From Parcubacteria group bacterium Greene0416_36 (GTDB taxonomy: Bacteria > Patescibacteriota > Patescibacteriia > VMEV01), in NCBI GenBank assembly GCA_007375725.1, contig VMEV01000009.1:1-42611 (forward strand): a stretch of DNA of 42,611 nucleotides, in the 5' to 3' direction. Both the position numbers and the translations under genes were made by a program. Each line of letters begins with the position of its first letter. The first letter of the stretch is position 1. Below are positions 15,964 through 25,634 of the stretch, one piece after another. A model generated the notes under the pieces. The model saw only the letters and a list, made by a program, of their open reading frames with translations. It was not told the DNA's origin and did no database searches.

Positions 15964-17958
15964 ATGTCTATTCGCAATCAAATCATTTCCATTCTAAAAA
16001 ATATTTTAGGCGAACAGCTTGATATTTCTTTGGAACACCCCGCTGACAATAAAAACGGCGATTATTCGACGAATATTTGTCTGCGTTTGGCTAAGGAAGT
16101 GAAGAAGTCTCCGAGAGACTTTGGGTTGGATTTGATCGAGAAAATCAAGGCTCATCCAGAGGCAAAATTATTTTCAAAAATCGAACTGGCCGGGCCCGGG
16201 TTCGTGAATTTTTATTTGTCTCCCGAATTTTTGGCGGGGGAATTGGGCGCGATTCTCGAGAAGAAAGAAGCTTATGGCGAATTGACCTTGGGCCAGGGCA
16301 AGCGCGTAATCGTCGAGCATACCTCGGTGAATCCCAATAAAGCCATGCATGTGGGGCATCTGCGAAACAGCATTCTCGGCGACAGCATCGCGCGGATTCT
16401 CCGAAAATGCGGGTACTCCGTGCAGGTGGAGAATTATATTGATGATACGGGGGTCCAGCTGGCGGATATTGTGACAGCTTTTGAGGTTTTGAAATCCAAG
16501 GAAGACCCGCATCAAAAATTCGATCATATTTGCTGGGATTTATACACGGAAATTCAAAAGCAATTGGCGGCCAATCCGGAATTGGAAATCAAAAAGAAAG
16601 AAATTCAGACGCAATTGGAAGAAGGCTCGGGAGAATTTGCGGAGAAAGGGAAAGAATTGGTGCGAAAAGTTCTCAATGAACAAATGAATACCATGGCCCT
16701 GTTTAATATCACTTATGATCTTTTACTCGCTGAAAGTTCGATTTTGTCGAGTGGTTTATGGAAGGAAGTGTTTGAAGAATTGAAGGAAAAAAATATTGCT
16801 GTATTCGAAAAAGAAGGCGCGCATGCGGGGTGCTGGGTGGTCCGGGATTTAGATTTGCCCAATGCGGAGAATATGAAAAATTCGGACAAGGTTTTGGTCA
16901 CCGGCCACGGAAATGTGGTGTACACGGCCAAAGATATCGCGCATCATTTGTGGAAATTCGGTTTGGTTGGCGGCGATTTTGGGTATGAATTATTTGAGGT
17001 TCAGCTCAAAAACTATGATTCTTCTTTGAAAGATTTGAATCCATCGTTATATTCAGCGATTTTTAATCAGCATTACTCAAATCCTTATTTTACTGTGTCT
17101 AAAGAAGAGGGGGAAACGGGCGTGGCGTTTGGAAAAGTGGATCTATGCTATACGGTTGTCGATATCCGGCAGGCCTATTCTTTCGATGTGATCAAGGCCG
17201 TATTTAAGAAATTGGGATTTGAAAAACAAGCCGACGCACTCAATCATGTGGCTTATGGTTTTGTCTCTTTGTCCCGAAATACTGCCAAAGAATTAGGTGT
17301 GGATGTGTCGGACAATGCCGCATCGTATCCGATGAGCGGACGGAAAGGCATTGGCGTGAAAGTGGATGATTTATGGAAAATTATATCCGCGAAGGTGAAA
17401 GGGAAAATACTGGAAGGCGGTAAGGGCGTATTGCAATACGCCCTTACATCAGCGGAGGTGGAAAAAGTCGTTTGGTTTATCTCCGGCGGCGCACTCAAAG
17501 CCTATATGCTCAAATTCAGTCCTCATCAGGAATTGGTCTTTGATTTTGACGAGGCCCTCAAAATGACCGGCGATTCTGGGCCATATTTGCAGTATACCCA
17601 CGCGAGGATTTGCGGGATTTTGAGGAAGGGCGGGCCGCTTTTTGTAGGGACGTACGTACAATTCGCAAGACACCTAGAGGGGAAATTATCCAAACCCACC
17701 GAACTCGACCTCCTCCGAACCCTCTATCTCTTCCCTGAAATGGTCGAACTTGCTGCGCGTGAGGTGTCTCCCCATTTTATCTATTCCTATTTGATTACCC
17801 TCTCTCAGAAATTCAATTCATTTTACGCCAGCTGCCGTGTATTGGGGGCTGAGAACCCGGATATTGAAAAGTCTCGCCTTGCTCTGATCGCAGGGACGGC
17901 GCAGATTATCAAAAATGGGCTTAATTTGTTGGGGATTGAGGCACCGGAGAGGATGTAG
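15964..17958 (+). CDS. argS: arginine--tRNA ligase, apparently with a palindrome-derived insertion
   Basis: VEHTSVNPNKAMHVGHLRNSILGDSIARIL (HIGH-like), MSGRKGIGVK, C-terminal DALR-like region. Confidence 0.95.
   Translation: MSIRNQIISILKNILGEQLDISLEHPADNKNGDYSTNICLRLAKEVKKSPRDFGLDLIEKIKAHPEAKLFSKIELAGPGFVNFYLSPEFLAGELGAILEKKEAYGELTLGQGKRVIVEHTSVNPNKAMHVGHLRNSILGDSIARILRKCGYSVQVENYIDDTGVQLADIVTAFEVLKSKEDPHQKFDHICWDLYTEIQKQLAANPELEIKKKEIQTQLEEGSGEFAEKGKELVRKVLNEQMNTMALFNITYDLLLAESSILSSGLWKEVFEELKEKNIAVFEKEGAHAGCWVVRDLDLPNAENMKNSDKVLVTGHGNVVYTAKDIAHHLWKFGLVGGDFGYELFEVQLKNYDSSLKDLNPSLYSAIFNQHYSNPYFTVSKEEGETGVAFGKVDLCYTVVDIRQAYSFDVIKAVFKKLGFEKQADALNHVAYGFVSLSRNTAKELGVDVSDNAASYPMSGRKGIGVKVDDLWKIISAKVKGKILEGGKGVLQYALTSAEVEKVVWFISGGALKAYMLKFSPHQELVFDFDEALKMTGDSGPYLQYTHARICGILRKGGPLFVGTYVQFARHLEGKLSKPTELDLLRTLYLFPEMVELAAREVSPHFIYSYLITLSQKFNSFYASCRVLGAENPDIEKSRLALIAGTAQIIKNGLNLLGIEAPERM
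17420..17447. repeat. perfect 28-bp palindrome inside argS
   Basis: GTAAGGGCGTATTGCAATACGCCCTTAC equals its reverse complement. Confidence 0.9.
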
Positions 17959-18045
17959 CAACAAATCCCCCTCGGTCCCCCTTTGACAAGGGGGAGGCTG
18001 CTACCCCCTCCCTTGTCAAAGGGAGGGCTGGGGAGGGATTTGTTG
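17959..18045 (-). repeat. double-hairpin repeat DHR copy 5 (reverse)
   Basis: Begins at the nucleotide after the argS TAG. Confidence 0.95.
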
Positions 18046-18069
18046 CCGGCTGTTTCTACTTCCTAATTT

Positions 18070-20256
18070 ATGATCAACTACCGCACCGAACTCAATTCCG
18101 AGCAGTATGAAGTCATCGAGAAAGGCGGTGGTTATTCTTTGGTTTTGGCGGGGGCGGGGAGCGGGAAGACGAGGACGCTCGTATATCGTGTAGCCTATTT
18201 ACTTGAGCATGGCATAGCGCCCGAGAATATTCTGCTCCTGACATTTACGAATAAAGCGGCGCGGGAAATGATGGAGCGGCTCTACGAACTTCTTGCGGGA
18301 AGAAGCGATGTTCGCATCACGGGCATTTGGGGCGGGACCTTTCATTCCATGGCCAACCGGATTCTCCGCCGATACGCGGGAGCCATTGGATTCTCGAATT
18401 CATTCGCGATTCTGGATGAAGACGATTCTGAGGATCTTTTGAAGGAGTCTTTAAAAAGCGTGGTTCCTGAAGCTGATAAATCGTTTCCCAAGACCCGTGT
18501 TATCCGTTCCATGATCAGTTTCGCCAAAAATAAGGGGGTATCGGTTAGCGAATTGCTCGCCGAGAAATACGCCCATATTCCGGATGAGGTGGCCTCCCAG
18601 ATCCGCCAGATCGCGGGACTGTACGAAGAGAAGAAAAAGAAAGCCTCTTCCATGGATTTTGATGACCTTCTTTATTATTGGAATTTGCTTTTGGATGATC
18701 CGCGGATTCGTCAGGAGTTGGGGGGACAATTCAAATATATTTTAGTGGACGAGTATCAGGATACGAATTATATTCAGTCTTCCATAGTCCGGAAATTATC
18801 TTCCGTGGCTAATAATTTGCTGGTGGTGGGGGACGATGCTCAGAGTATTTATTCCTTTCGAGCGGCGACCATTTCCAATATTTTGGGGTTTCCTAAGGAT
18901 TTCACGCCTTCTCAGGTATTCCGCATTGAGACCAATTATCGCAGTGTTGCGGGGATTCTCAATCTTGCAAGCGCCTCGATTGCCAGAAATATCAAACAGC
19001 ACAAAAAGACCCTCAAAAGCGCGAGAGAGGGTGGAGACAAGCCGAATTTGGTGTATGTTCGTAATAATCTTGAGCAATCGTCTTGGGTCGTTTCCCAAAT
19101 TCGCCGACTAGAGAGTCAGGGAGTTTCTAAAAAAGACATTGCCATTCTTTTTCGATCTTCTTTTCATATTTTGGAACTCGAACTTGAGCTCAATCGGGCG
19201 CGCATTCCGTACGCTGTGCGCGGGGGCATGCGTTTTTTCGAGCAGGCTCATGTGAAAGATATTTTGGCCTATTTGCGTTTGGTATCTAATCCGGCCGATG
19301 GAGTATCGTGGCGCCGCGTCCTCAAAATGCGCGACGGGATCGGCGAGAAAACCCTCGATTTTATTTGGAGAGAACTCGAGTCGCGGCCAAGCTTCGCGGA
19401 GCAGGTCATGATTCTCTCTGAACTGGGCGTTTCCACCAAAGCCAAACAGTCCCTGCTCGAAGTGCAGGATCTACTGGGCCTCTTTTTGGGCGGCACGGCC
19501 TTGCCTCTTCGTGAATCCATTCTCGGCATTCTCGAGAAGTTTTATCGCACGTATCTCCAAGCAAATTTTGAGAATTTTAAAGAACGCGTGGCGGATCTGG
19601 AAGGACTCCTTGAATTCGCGTCGCAGTACCAGACCTGGGATCTCTTTTTGGCTGATACGGCGCTTTCCGAGAAATTCGACAAGGAAGAGAGCGGGGGAGA
19701 TCATCTCATTCTCTCCACGATTCACCAGTCCAAGGGGCTTGAGTGGAAGGCCGTGTTTATTTTGGCTTTGGCGGACGGGAGTTTCCCTCATTTTCGATCT
19801 TTTGATAATCAGGAAGAACTTGAAGAAGAGCGGCGTTTATTTTACGTGGCCTGTACACGAGCGAAAGATCATCTTTACTGCATGGTCCCTCAGATGAGCA
19901 TGACCAATGGTGAATTGCGCGTCAATCAGCCTTCGGTCTTTGTCAAAGAAGTGGACTCCGGTTTATTCAAAAAAGAAGGGACGAGTGCGGGATCCTCTTA
20001 TCTCGACCGCCTCAATATCGATTCCGGTTTCCGCCCCTCCGGCTCTGGTTTTGGTGTTGGGGGGAGTGGCTCTTCTTTATACAGGTCCAAGGGCAGGGCT
20101 GATGAAATGTACGACTCTTCGGGCGACGGATATGAGGAGCCTTTCCTCAAAGTTGGCGATGACCGCATCTCCGCCTCCCGCGAAACTGCCCTTGAGAGAG
20201 CGGCCCGAAAATCCAAGTCGAGAGGAGTTTTTTGGGATAGTTTGAAGAAATCGTAG
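18070..20256 (+). CDS. UvrD/PcrA-family superfamily 1 DNA helicase
   Basis: AGAGSGKTRTLVYRVAYLL Walker A, LLLTFTNKAAREMMERL, VDEYQDTNYIQ, STIHQSKGLEWKAVF. Confidence 0.95.
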   Translation: MINYRTELNSEQYEVIEKGGGYSLVLAGAGSGKTRTLVYRVAYLLEHGIAPENILLLTFTNKAAREMMERLYELLAGRSDVRITGIWGGTFHSMANRILRRYAGAIGFSNSFAILDEDDSEDLLKESLKSVVPEADKSFPKTRVIRSMISFAKNKGVSVSELLAEKYAHIPDEVASQIRQIAGLYEEKKKKASSMDFDDLLYYWNLLLDDPRIRQELGGQFKYILVDEYQDTNYIQSSIVRKLSSVANNLLVVGDDAQSIYSFRAATISNILGFPKDFTPSQVFRIETNYRSVAGILNLASASIARNIKQHKKTLKSAREGGDKPNLVYVRNNLEQSSWVVSQIRRLESQGVSKKDIAILFRSSFHILELELELNRARIPYAVRGGMRFFEQAHVKDILAYLRLVSNPADGVSWRRVLKMRDGIGEKTLDFIWRELESRPSFAEQVMILSELGVSTKAKQSLLEVQDLLGLFLGGTALPLRESILGILEKFYRTYLQANFENFKERVADLEGLLEFASQYQTWDLFLADTALSEKFDKEESGGDHLILSTIHQSKGLEWKAVFILALADGSFPHFRSFDNQEELEEERRLFYVACTRAKDHLYCMVPQMSMTNGELRVNQPSVFVKEVDSGLFKKEGTSAGSSYLDRLNIDSGFRPSGSGFGVGGSGSSLYRSKGRADEMYDSSGDGYEEPFLKVGDDRISASRETALERAARKSKSRGVFWDSLKKS

Positions 20257-20338
20257 ATTTTTTCCTCTTTAAAATGGGTGGATAAAATGTTAGTATAATA
20301 TCAGTAGGAGGCTATAATACTGTAATTTTTCTAATGAT

Positions 20339-20914
20339 ATGGACCCACAAACTTCAAATATTTTTCAGCAATACGCCAATATTTTTATCCCCTTGGGAGT
20401 TTCTCTTATTTCTACGATCGGAGCCTTGTTTATTTATAAAGAGAAAATTTGTAATCTGGAGAAAAATGTCGCCAAATTATTGGAAGGATTGCAGGATGTC
20501 CGAGATAAAGCAATCGCGTGCGAAGCGACTATTAAGGCGAATGAGCCATTTTTGAAAAGAAAAAGTCCTATTTCTTTATCTGAAAGAGGTGTAGAACTAT
20601 TGGAAAAGAGCGGGGGCAAAAAAATGGTTGATGAGAATCTTGATTTATTTACCAATACCGATGAATTCAGAAAAATTCAGCATGCCTATGATCTTCAAGA
20701 ATATGCGTTTAATCGAATTAAAGAGATGAAAGAGGCCGTGATTTTGGATCATTTTAAAGATTATTTATTCCGAGAAGGACTTCAGTTTGAAGATGCTTAT
20801 CCTGTAATGGGTGTTTATTTGCGAGATATATTGCTCAAGAAGAAAAATCTAAATGTGGAGGACATTGATGCTGAAAATGAGAAAAAGCAGGAGGGGGAAA
20901 TGGCTCAAAAATAA
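20339..20914 (+). CDS. hypothetical membrane-anchored protein
   Basis: 191 aa, one N-terminal TM then coiled-coil/helical region. Confidence 0.6.
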   Translation: MDPQTSNIFQQYANIFIPLGVSLISTIGALFIYKEKICNLEKNVAKLLEGLQDVRDKAIACEATIKANEPFLKRKSPISLSERGVELLEKSGGKKMVDENLDLFTNTDEFRKIQHAYDLQEYAFNRIKEMKEAVILDHFKDYLFREGLQFEDAYPVMGVYLRDILLKKKNLNVEDIDAENEKKQEGEMAQK

Positions 20915-20924
20915 TAGAGCGATT

Positions 20925-20958
20925 AAAAAAATACTGATTGCACAATCAGTATTTTTTT
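20925..20958. terminator. bidirectional terminator between convergent genes
   Basis: AAAAAAATACTGATTG-ca-CAATCAGTATTTTTTT. Confidence 0.85.
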
Positions 20959-20980
20959 ATTTATGAGAATCTGAGTGCGT

Positions 20981-21559
20981 TTATTTATTCCTTTTTTTGA
21001 GAAACCCATTCGCCAACGTAATTGGCATGACGCTGTGGCAGTCGGTGATTTTGTTGATGTAGATCCAATCGAGAGCTTCCTCTAAATTAATTGTACGGAC
21101 TTCCCGGATCCCTTCCTCATTTTTGTTATGGTCTGGAGTTTGGATGAGATTTTGGGCAAGCCATATATCGCCTTTTAAGCTCGAATAGCCGGAAGATTCT
21201 TGCATCCATCCGAGTTTTGTCCATGTTTTTGCGATGATTCCGGTTTCTTCTTGTAATTCTCTTTTGGCGGCAGTGAGTGAGTCTTCTCCATCTTCGATAT
21301 TGCCTGCGGGGATTTCCCATGACCATGTTTGGCAAGGATATCGGTATTGTTCTAGAAGATAGATCTTTTGGTTTTCATCTAGAGCCACCACATAAATTGT
21401 CTCGTGTTTTTTTCCTAGAACATAATAGTTTCCGGGTGTTCCGTCTGGTCGAGTGACGGTGTGATGTTCTATATGATAGTAGGGATTTTTATGAGCTATT
21501 TCGCTTTTGTGCGTTTTCCACGGACTATTTTTGGGATCCATATATTTTATTTTGTTTTC
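20981..21559 (-). CDS. NUDIX hydrolase (ADP-ribose pyrophosphatase-like); true start likely near MLENKIKYMDPKN, approximate
   Basis: Nudix box GNIEDGEDSLTAAKRELQEETGI; upstream 5' extension of the ORF is palindrome-encoded. Confidence 0.85.
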   Translation of the reverse strand, partial: ENKIKYMDPKNSPWKTHKSEIAHKNPYYHIEHHTVTRPDGTPGNYYVLGKKHETIYVVALDENQKIYLLEQYRYPCQTWSWEIPAGNIEDGEDSLTAAKRELQEETGIIAKTWTKLGWMQESSGYSSLKGDIWLAQNLIQTPDHNKNEEGIREVRTINLEEALDWIYINKITDCHSVMPITLANGFLKKRNK

Positions 21560-21591
21560 AAGCATTAAATGAACTGATCGGAGATTATCAC

Positions 21592-21629
21592 AATTTGTAG
21601 AGACGCGCCATGGCGCGTCTCTACAAATT
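21592..21629. repeat. perfect palindrome AATTTGTAGAGACGCGCCATGGCGCGTCTCTACAAATT
   Basis: Self reverse complement; same core at 38091-38126. Confidence 0.95.
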
Positions 21630-21728
21630 TCCCCTCTTTTCTCCAAATAATTATGCTATACTAAAAAAATCTGAATTGTCGCGTTCTATTATTCTTGCTG
21701 AAAATAAAAACAAAAATCTAAATCTCCT

Positions 21729-22760
21729 ATGCCGGAGGGAAAAAAGACTAGTATCTTCGAACTGCTGGACCCGAAAGTCATTTTGGGGACTTTTTTATTT
21801 GGTTTTATCGTGCTCGAGCTCACGGTTTTAATGGGCGTATTCATTATTGCCGGAGGATTCTGGGGGGCGTGGAAAATGATTCTCCTGTTTTTTGTTTCGT
21901 CGATTTTCCTCTATGTCATGTGGGTGGGGTCGTATATTCAGCGGCAGGTGCGGGCGTACACCCGTTTTTACGAAGAAAAATCGGCCAATGTTGAGCGCAG
22001 GAATACCCTGCTCGAGCAGAAAACTGAAAAACAGGAGGCTGAACTCGCCACTTGCCGTGCGGATGTGAAAGTGAAATCTAAGCTCGTGGAGTACACCAGC
22101 ACCCGCATGCTCACCCCGCTCAAAACCCTGAAAATGGACATGGAAATGCTTTTGGGCGGACAGCTGGGAAAGGTGGAGGATTCGCAAGCCGTGTTTTTGC
22201 GACTTTTACACCGGAAAAACGTGCAGATTATCTCGAGCATGGAAGATATTCTCCTGGTCGATGAGATTCAAAGCGGACGGTGGCAATTGGTGATGGAGCA
22301 GTCCAATATCGAGATTTTATTGGATGTGAACTTGGAAGAAGTGAAGGGTTTATTGAATTCGAAAAATCTCGCGATCAAGCGAAGCCGGAAGGGCGGGATG
22401 ATTCCGGATTTTCCGATGGACAGCTATAAGATGAAGAAAGCAATTCTGAAGCTGATTTCTCAAGCTATTACTTTCTCCAAAGACAATGGTGAAATCACGA
22501 TCCTATTGGAAAATAAACCAGAATCGGTTGTTTTATCAGTTGGAGACGCAGGGACGGGTTTGTCCTCAACGGACGTGGAACGTATTTTTAGCCCCTTTTT
22601 CAGCGCGGGCAATATTTCACTCGCTCATCCGGAAGCCTCCGGACTCAATCTTTTCATTGTAGAAAAAATTGTGGAAGCGCATGGCGGCCAGATTCGGTTT
22701 AGTTCGGAATTGGGCAAAGGGTCGACTGTGACGGTCGTGTTTCCGAAAATACGCAATTAA
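21729..22760 (+). CDS. membrane histidine-kinase-like protein lacking the phosphoacceptor His (pseudokinase)
   Basis: H-box position reads TSTRMLTPLKTLKMDMEMLLGG; N-box LISQAITFS; G2 ASGLNLF. Confidence 0.8.
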   Translation: MPEGKKTSIFELLDPKVILGTFLFGFIVLELTVLMGVFIIAGGFWGAWKMILLFFVSSIFLYVMWVGSYIQRQVRAYTRFYEEKSANVERRNTLLEQKTEKQEAELATCRADVKVKSKLVEYTSTRMLTPLKTLKMDMEMLLGGQLGKVEDSQAVFLRLLHRKNVQIISSMEDILLVDEIQSGRWQLVMEQSNIEILLDVNLEEVKGLLNSKNLAIKRSRKGGMIPDFPMDSYKMKKAILKLISQAITFSKDNGEITILLENKPESVVLSVGDAGTGLSSTDVERIFSPFFSAGNISLAHPEASGLNLFIVEKIVEAHGGQIRFSSELGKGSTVTVVFPKIRN

Positions 22761-22764
22761 ATCT

Positions 22765-23667
22765 ATGAAAGAATCGATTAACAAGAAGCGCTTGGCAAAA
22801 TCATCCATTTCTTTGGAGACTAAGGAGATGGATCCTTCGGTATCTAGAGTAGATTTTGAAGATTCGAACGTTTCTCCAAAATCCTCTTCTCAGTGGCAAA
22901 AAGAAGGGCTCCGGACCAAACGCCTCTGCCAAAAGGAAATCCAAAGCCTCCAAGGGAAATTGGATGAGCTGGGCGCGCTCAATCAGACAAAATCTCAGTT
23001 CATCGAAGTAGTGTCCCATCAGCTCCGGACCCCGCTCAATGCGATGCGCTGGAATCTGGAATTGTTTCTCTCGGGTGATCTGGGCGAACTCTCTCCGGAG
23101 CAAAAACAGTTTGTCGGTTTATCGTATGCCGTGCATCAGAAAATATTAGGAACCATTGAGGATTTGCTCATTGCCTTAGAAATCGAGGAGAAAAAATATG
23201 TGGTGGAGTATGAAGAGGTGGACCTGTATTCGCTGATCAAATCCGTACTTCTGGAACTCGACCCGATCATTACGGCCAAAGGGCATGAAATCAAAATCGA
23301 TCCCAAGCTCGCAAAGCTGGAACCGTTTAAAACCGATTCTCGCAAACTCAAAATGATCCTCTGGAAAATTTTGGATAATGCGGTCAAATATACCAATGAA
23401 CATGGGAAAATCGAATTGTCTTTGCTTTCGGCTCCCGAGCAGCTGGTTTTGGTGATAAAAGATAATGGTATTGGCATCCCCAAAGGATCCCAGTTCAAGA
23501 TTTTTCAAAAATTTTTCAGAGGTTCTAATGCCTCGCTTCTCGAACCCGATGCCTCGGGTCTGGGGCTTTTTATTGCCAAATCTTATATCCGTCTTTTGGG
23601 CGGGGATATTTGGATTGAATCGGAAGAGGGAAGAGGCACGACCGTGCATGTGGAGATGCCGGTGTAG
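22765..23667 (+). CDS. soluble sensor histidine kinase (canonical motifs)
   Basis: VVSHQLRTPLNAMRWNLE, KILDNAVKYT, DNGIGIP, ASGLGLF; no TM segment. Confidence 0.9.
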   Translation: MKESINKKRLAKSSISLETKEMDPSVSRVDFEDSNVSPKSSSQWQKEGLRTKRLCQKEIQSLQGKLDELGALNQTKSQFIEVVSHQLRTPLNAMRWNLELFLSGDLGELSPEQKQFVGLSYAVHQKILGTIEDLLIALEIEEKKYVVEYEEVDLYSLIKSVLLELDPIITAKGHEIKIDPKLAKLEPFKTDSRKLKMILWKILDNAVKYTNEHGKIELSLLSAPEQLVLVIKDNGIGIPKGSQFKIFQKFFRGSNASLLEPDASGLGLFIAKSYIRLLGGDIWIESEEGRGTTVHVEMPV

Positions 23668-23751
23668 CAACAAATCCCCCTCAATCCCCCTTTGACAAGG
23701 GGGAAGCTCCTCCCTCCCTTGTCAAAGGGAGGGCTGGGGAGGGATTTGTTG
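23668..23751 (-). repeat. double-hairpin repeat DHR copy 6 (reverse)
   Basis: Begins at the nucleotide after the kinase TAG. Confidence 0.95.
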
Positions 23752-23768
23752 CCGGCCGTTACTTATTT

Positions 23769-23798
23769 CAAGAATATTTGAATTCTTGGAATATTTTT
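23769..23798 (+). terminator. hairpin plus T-run
   Basis: CAAGAAT-atttga-ATTCTTG then gaatattttttt. Confidence 0.5.
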
Positions 23799-23880
23799 TT
23801 TAAAATGAGGACGCATTATTGTTTTTAACAGCCGCGCCGCGCTTATAATGACATTGCGCGGCATGATTTTGTCAAATCAT

Positions 23881-24813
23881 ATGATTGAAGTTATTAATTT
23901 ATCCAAAAATTACGGGACTTTTAAGGCTCTGGACGACATTTCTTTTTCTATTAAAAAGGGGGAGATTATCGGGCTTTTGGGGCCCAATGGGGCTGGAAAA
24001 ACAACCACGATGAAGATTCTGACCTGTTATCTGGCGGCATCGTCGGGGAAGATTTTGGTGGATGGCTTGGATATCTCTGAGCATTCCATTGAGACTCGCA
24101 GAAAAATCGGCTATTTGCCGGAAAACGCGCCTCTCTATGAGGACATGACGGTGTGGGAATACTTGGATTTTTCGGGAGCTGTTTTGGGACTTGGAGGAGA
24201 AGCCAAACGAGGCAAAATAGATGAGGTGGTTGCTTCCTGTTCCTTGGGCGATAAAAAACATGAACTCATTACCCATTTGTCCAAAGGTTATCGGCAGAGA
24301 GTGGGGCTCGCGCGCGTGCTCTTGGGCGACCCTGAAATTTTGGTATTGGACGAACCGACTGTGGGCCTCGACCCTAATCAGATTGTCGAGATCCGTGAGC
24401 TGATCAAGAAAATCGGGCGCTCCAAAACCGTGATTCTGTCGAGCCACATTTTGTCCGAAGTGGAAGCGACTTGTGACCGTGTGCTCATCATCAAAGGCGG
24501 GCATATCATCGCTACGGGTACGCCAGAGGAGCTTCGCGCGTCAAAAGGCGGCCAGTCCCGAATCATGATCGTGCTCGAGGATATTTCTGGCCGAGATCCC
24601 GTTTCCGCACTTGGCGGGGTTCCAGGCGTGACCGGCGTCGAGAAGATCAAGTCGCATGAGACTGGAGTCGTGATTTGTTCGGTTATCTGCGAAGGGGGAA
24701 AAGATTTAAGGAAACCCCTCATTGCCTTTTTACGCGATCACGGTTTTGTCTTACTCGAATTATCTCGAACTCAGCTGAGCCTCGAAGATATTTTTGTACA
24801 ATTTACTAAATAA
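23881..24813 (+). CDS. ABC transporter ATP-binding protein (GldA-type)
   Basis: GLLGPNGAGKTTTMKIL, LSKGYRQRVGLARVLLGDPEILVLDEPTVGLDP; start MIEVINLSKNYG. Confidence 0.9.
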   Translation: MIEVINLSKNYGTFKALDDISFSIKKGEIIGLLGPNGAGKTTTMKILTCYLAASSGKILVDGLDISEHSIETRRKIGYLPENAPLYEDMTVWEYLDFSGAVLGLGGEAKRGKIDEVVASCSLGDKKHELITHLSKGYRQRVGLARVLLGDPEILVLDEPTVGLDPNQIVEIRELIKKIGRSKTVILSSHILSEVEATCDRVLIIKGGHIIATGTPEELRASKGGQSRIMIVLEDISGRDPVSALGGVPGVTGVEKIKSHETGVVICSVICEGGKDLRKPLIAFLRDHGFVLLELSRTQLSLEDIFVQFTK

Positions 24814-24817
24814 TCAT

Positions 24818-25531
24818 ATGGGTCGAATTTGGGCTATTGCGAAAAAAGAATTATCGGGGTACCTCAATTCTCCGGCCGGCTATATTTTTTTGTCGGTGTT
24901 TTTGGTTTTTTCTTCCTGGATTTATTGGAGAACTGTTTTTTTGGTGGGAGAAGTGTCGTTCCGTTCGTTTTTTAACTATATTCCTTGGATTTTCCTCTTC
25001 TTGATTCCGGCGATTTCCATGAAGCTGTGGTCGGAAGAGAAGAAGCTCGGGACTATGGAAGTATTGCTTACCTGGCCGATTCGTGACTGGGAGGCAATTT
25101 TGGGAAAATTTTTCGGGAGTCTCGGGTTTCTGATTTTGGCTCTGGCTGGGACTTTGATTTCTCCGCTGGCTCTCTCTTATCTGGGATCTCCAGACTGGGG
25201 GATGATTTTTTCGGGATATATGGCTTCTCTCTTGCTAGCCGCGTCGTATTTGGCCATCGGCATGTGGGCGTCGGCTTTGTCTCGAAACCAGATCGTGGCT
25301 TTTATCATGGGTGTGCTGTTTATTTTTATGCTTCTGCTCGCCGGATCGGAAATGTTTTTGTATTTTGTGCCTGTTTTCCTGACTCCGATTTTGTCTTATT
25401 TGTCGTTGGGAACTCATTTCGACAGTATTGCCAAAGGGGTAATTGATAGCCGGGATGTCTTGTATTACTTCTCTGTGATTTTCTTTTTCTTGTATTTGAA
25501 TAAATATTTGTTGTCGTTGAGGAAGAATTAA
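24818..25531 (+). CDS. ABC transporter permease (GldF-type ABC-2)
   Basis: MGRIWAIAKKELSGYLNSPAGYIFLSVFL..., six hydrophobic segments. Confidence 0.85.
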   Translation: MGRIWAIAKKELSGYLNSPAGYIFLSVFLVFSSWIYWRTVFLVGEVSFRSFFNYIPWIFLFLIPAISMKLWSEEKKLGTMEVLLTWPIRDWEAILGKFFGSLGFLILALAGTLISPLALSYLGSPDWGMIFSGYMASLLLAASYLAIGMWASALSRNQIVAFIMGVLFIFMLLLAGSEMFLYFVPVFLTPILSYLSLGTHFDSIAKGVIDSRDVLYYFSVIFFFLYLNKYLLSLRKN

Positions 25532-25535
25532 TCAG

Positions 25536-25622
25536 CAACAAATCCCTCCTCAACCCTCCCTTTGACAAGGGAGGGGGTAGTAGCCTCCCCCTTGTCAAAG
25601 GGGGATTGAGGGGGATTTGTTG
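25536..25622 (+). repeat. double-hairpin repeat DHR copy 7 (forward), inside the ABC operon
   Basis: Same consensus. Confidence 0.95.
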
Positions 25623-25634
25623 CTATCATTTAAT

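Noticed and set aside
21560-21646. N-terminal extension MEKRGEICRDAPWRVSTN of the NUDIX ORF (and MFICRDAPWRVSTN of the dnaE ORF)
   Set aside because: Encoded by the GTAGAGACGCGCCATGGCGCGTCTCTAC palindrome; internal starts fit the families
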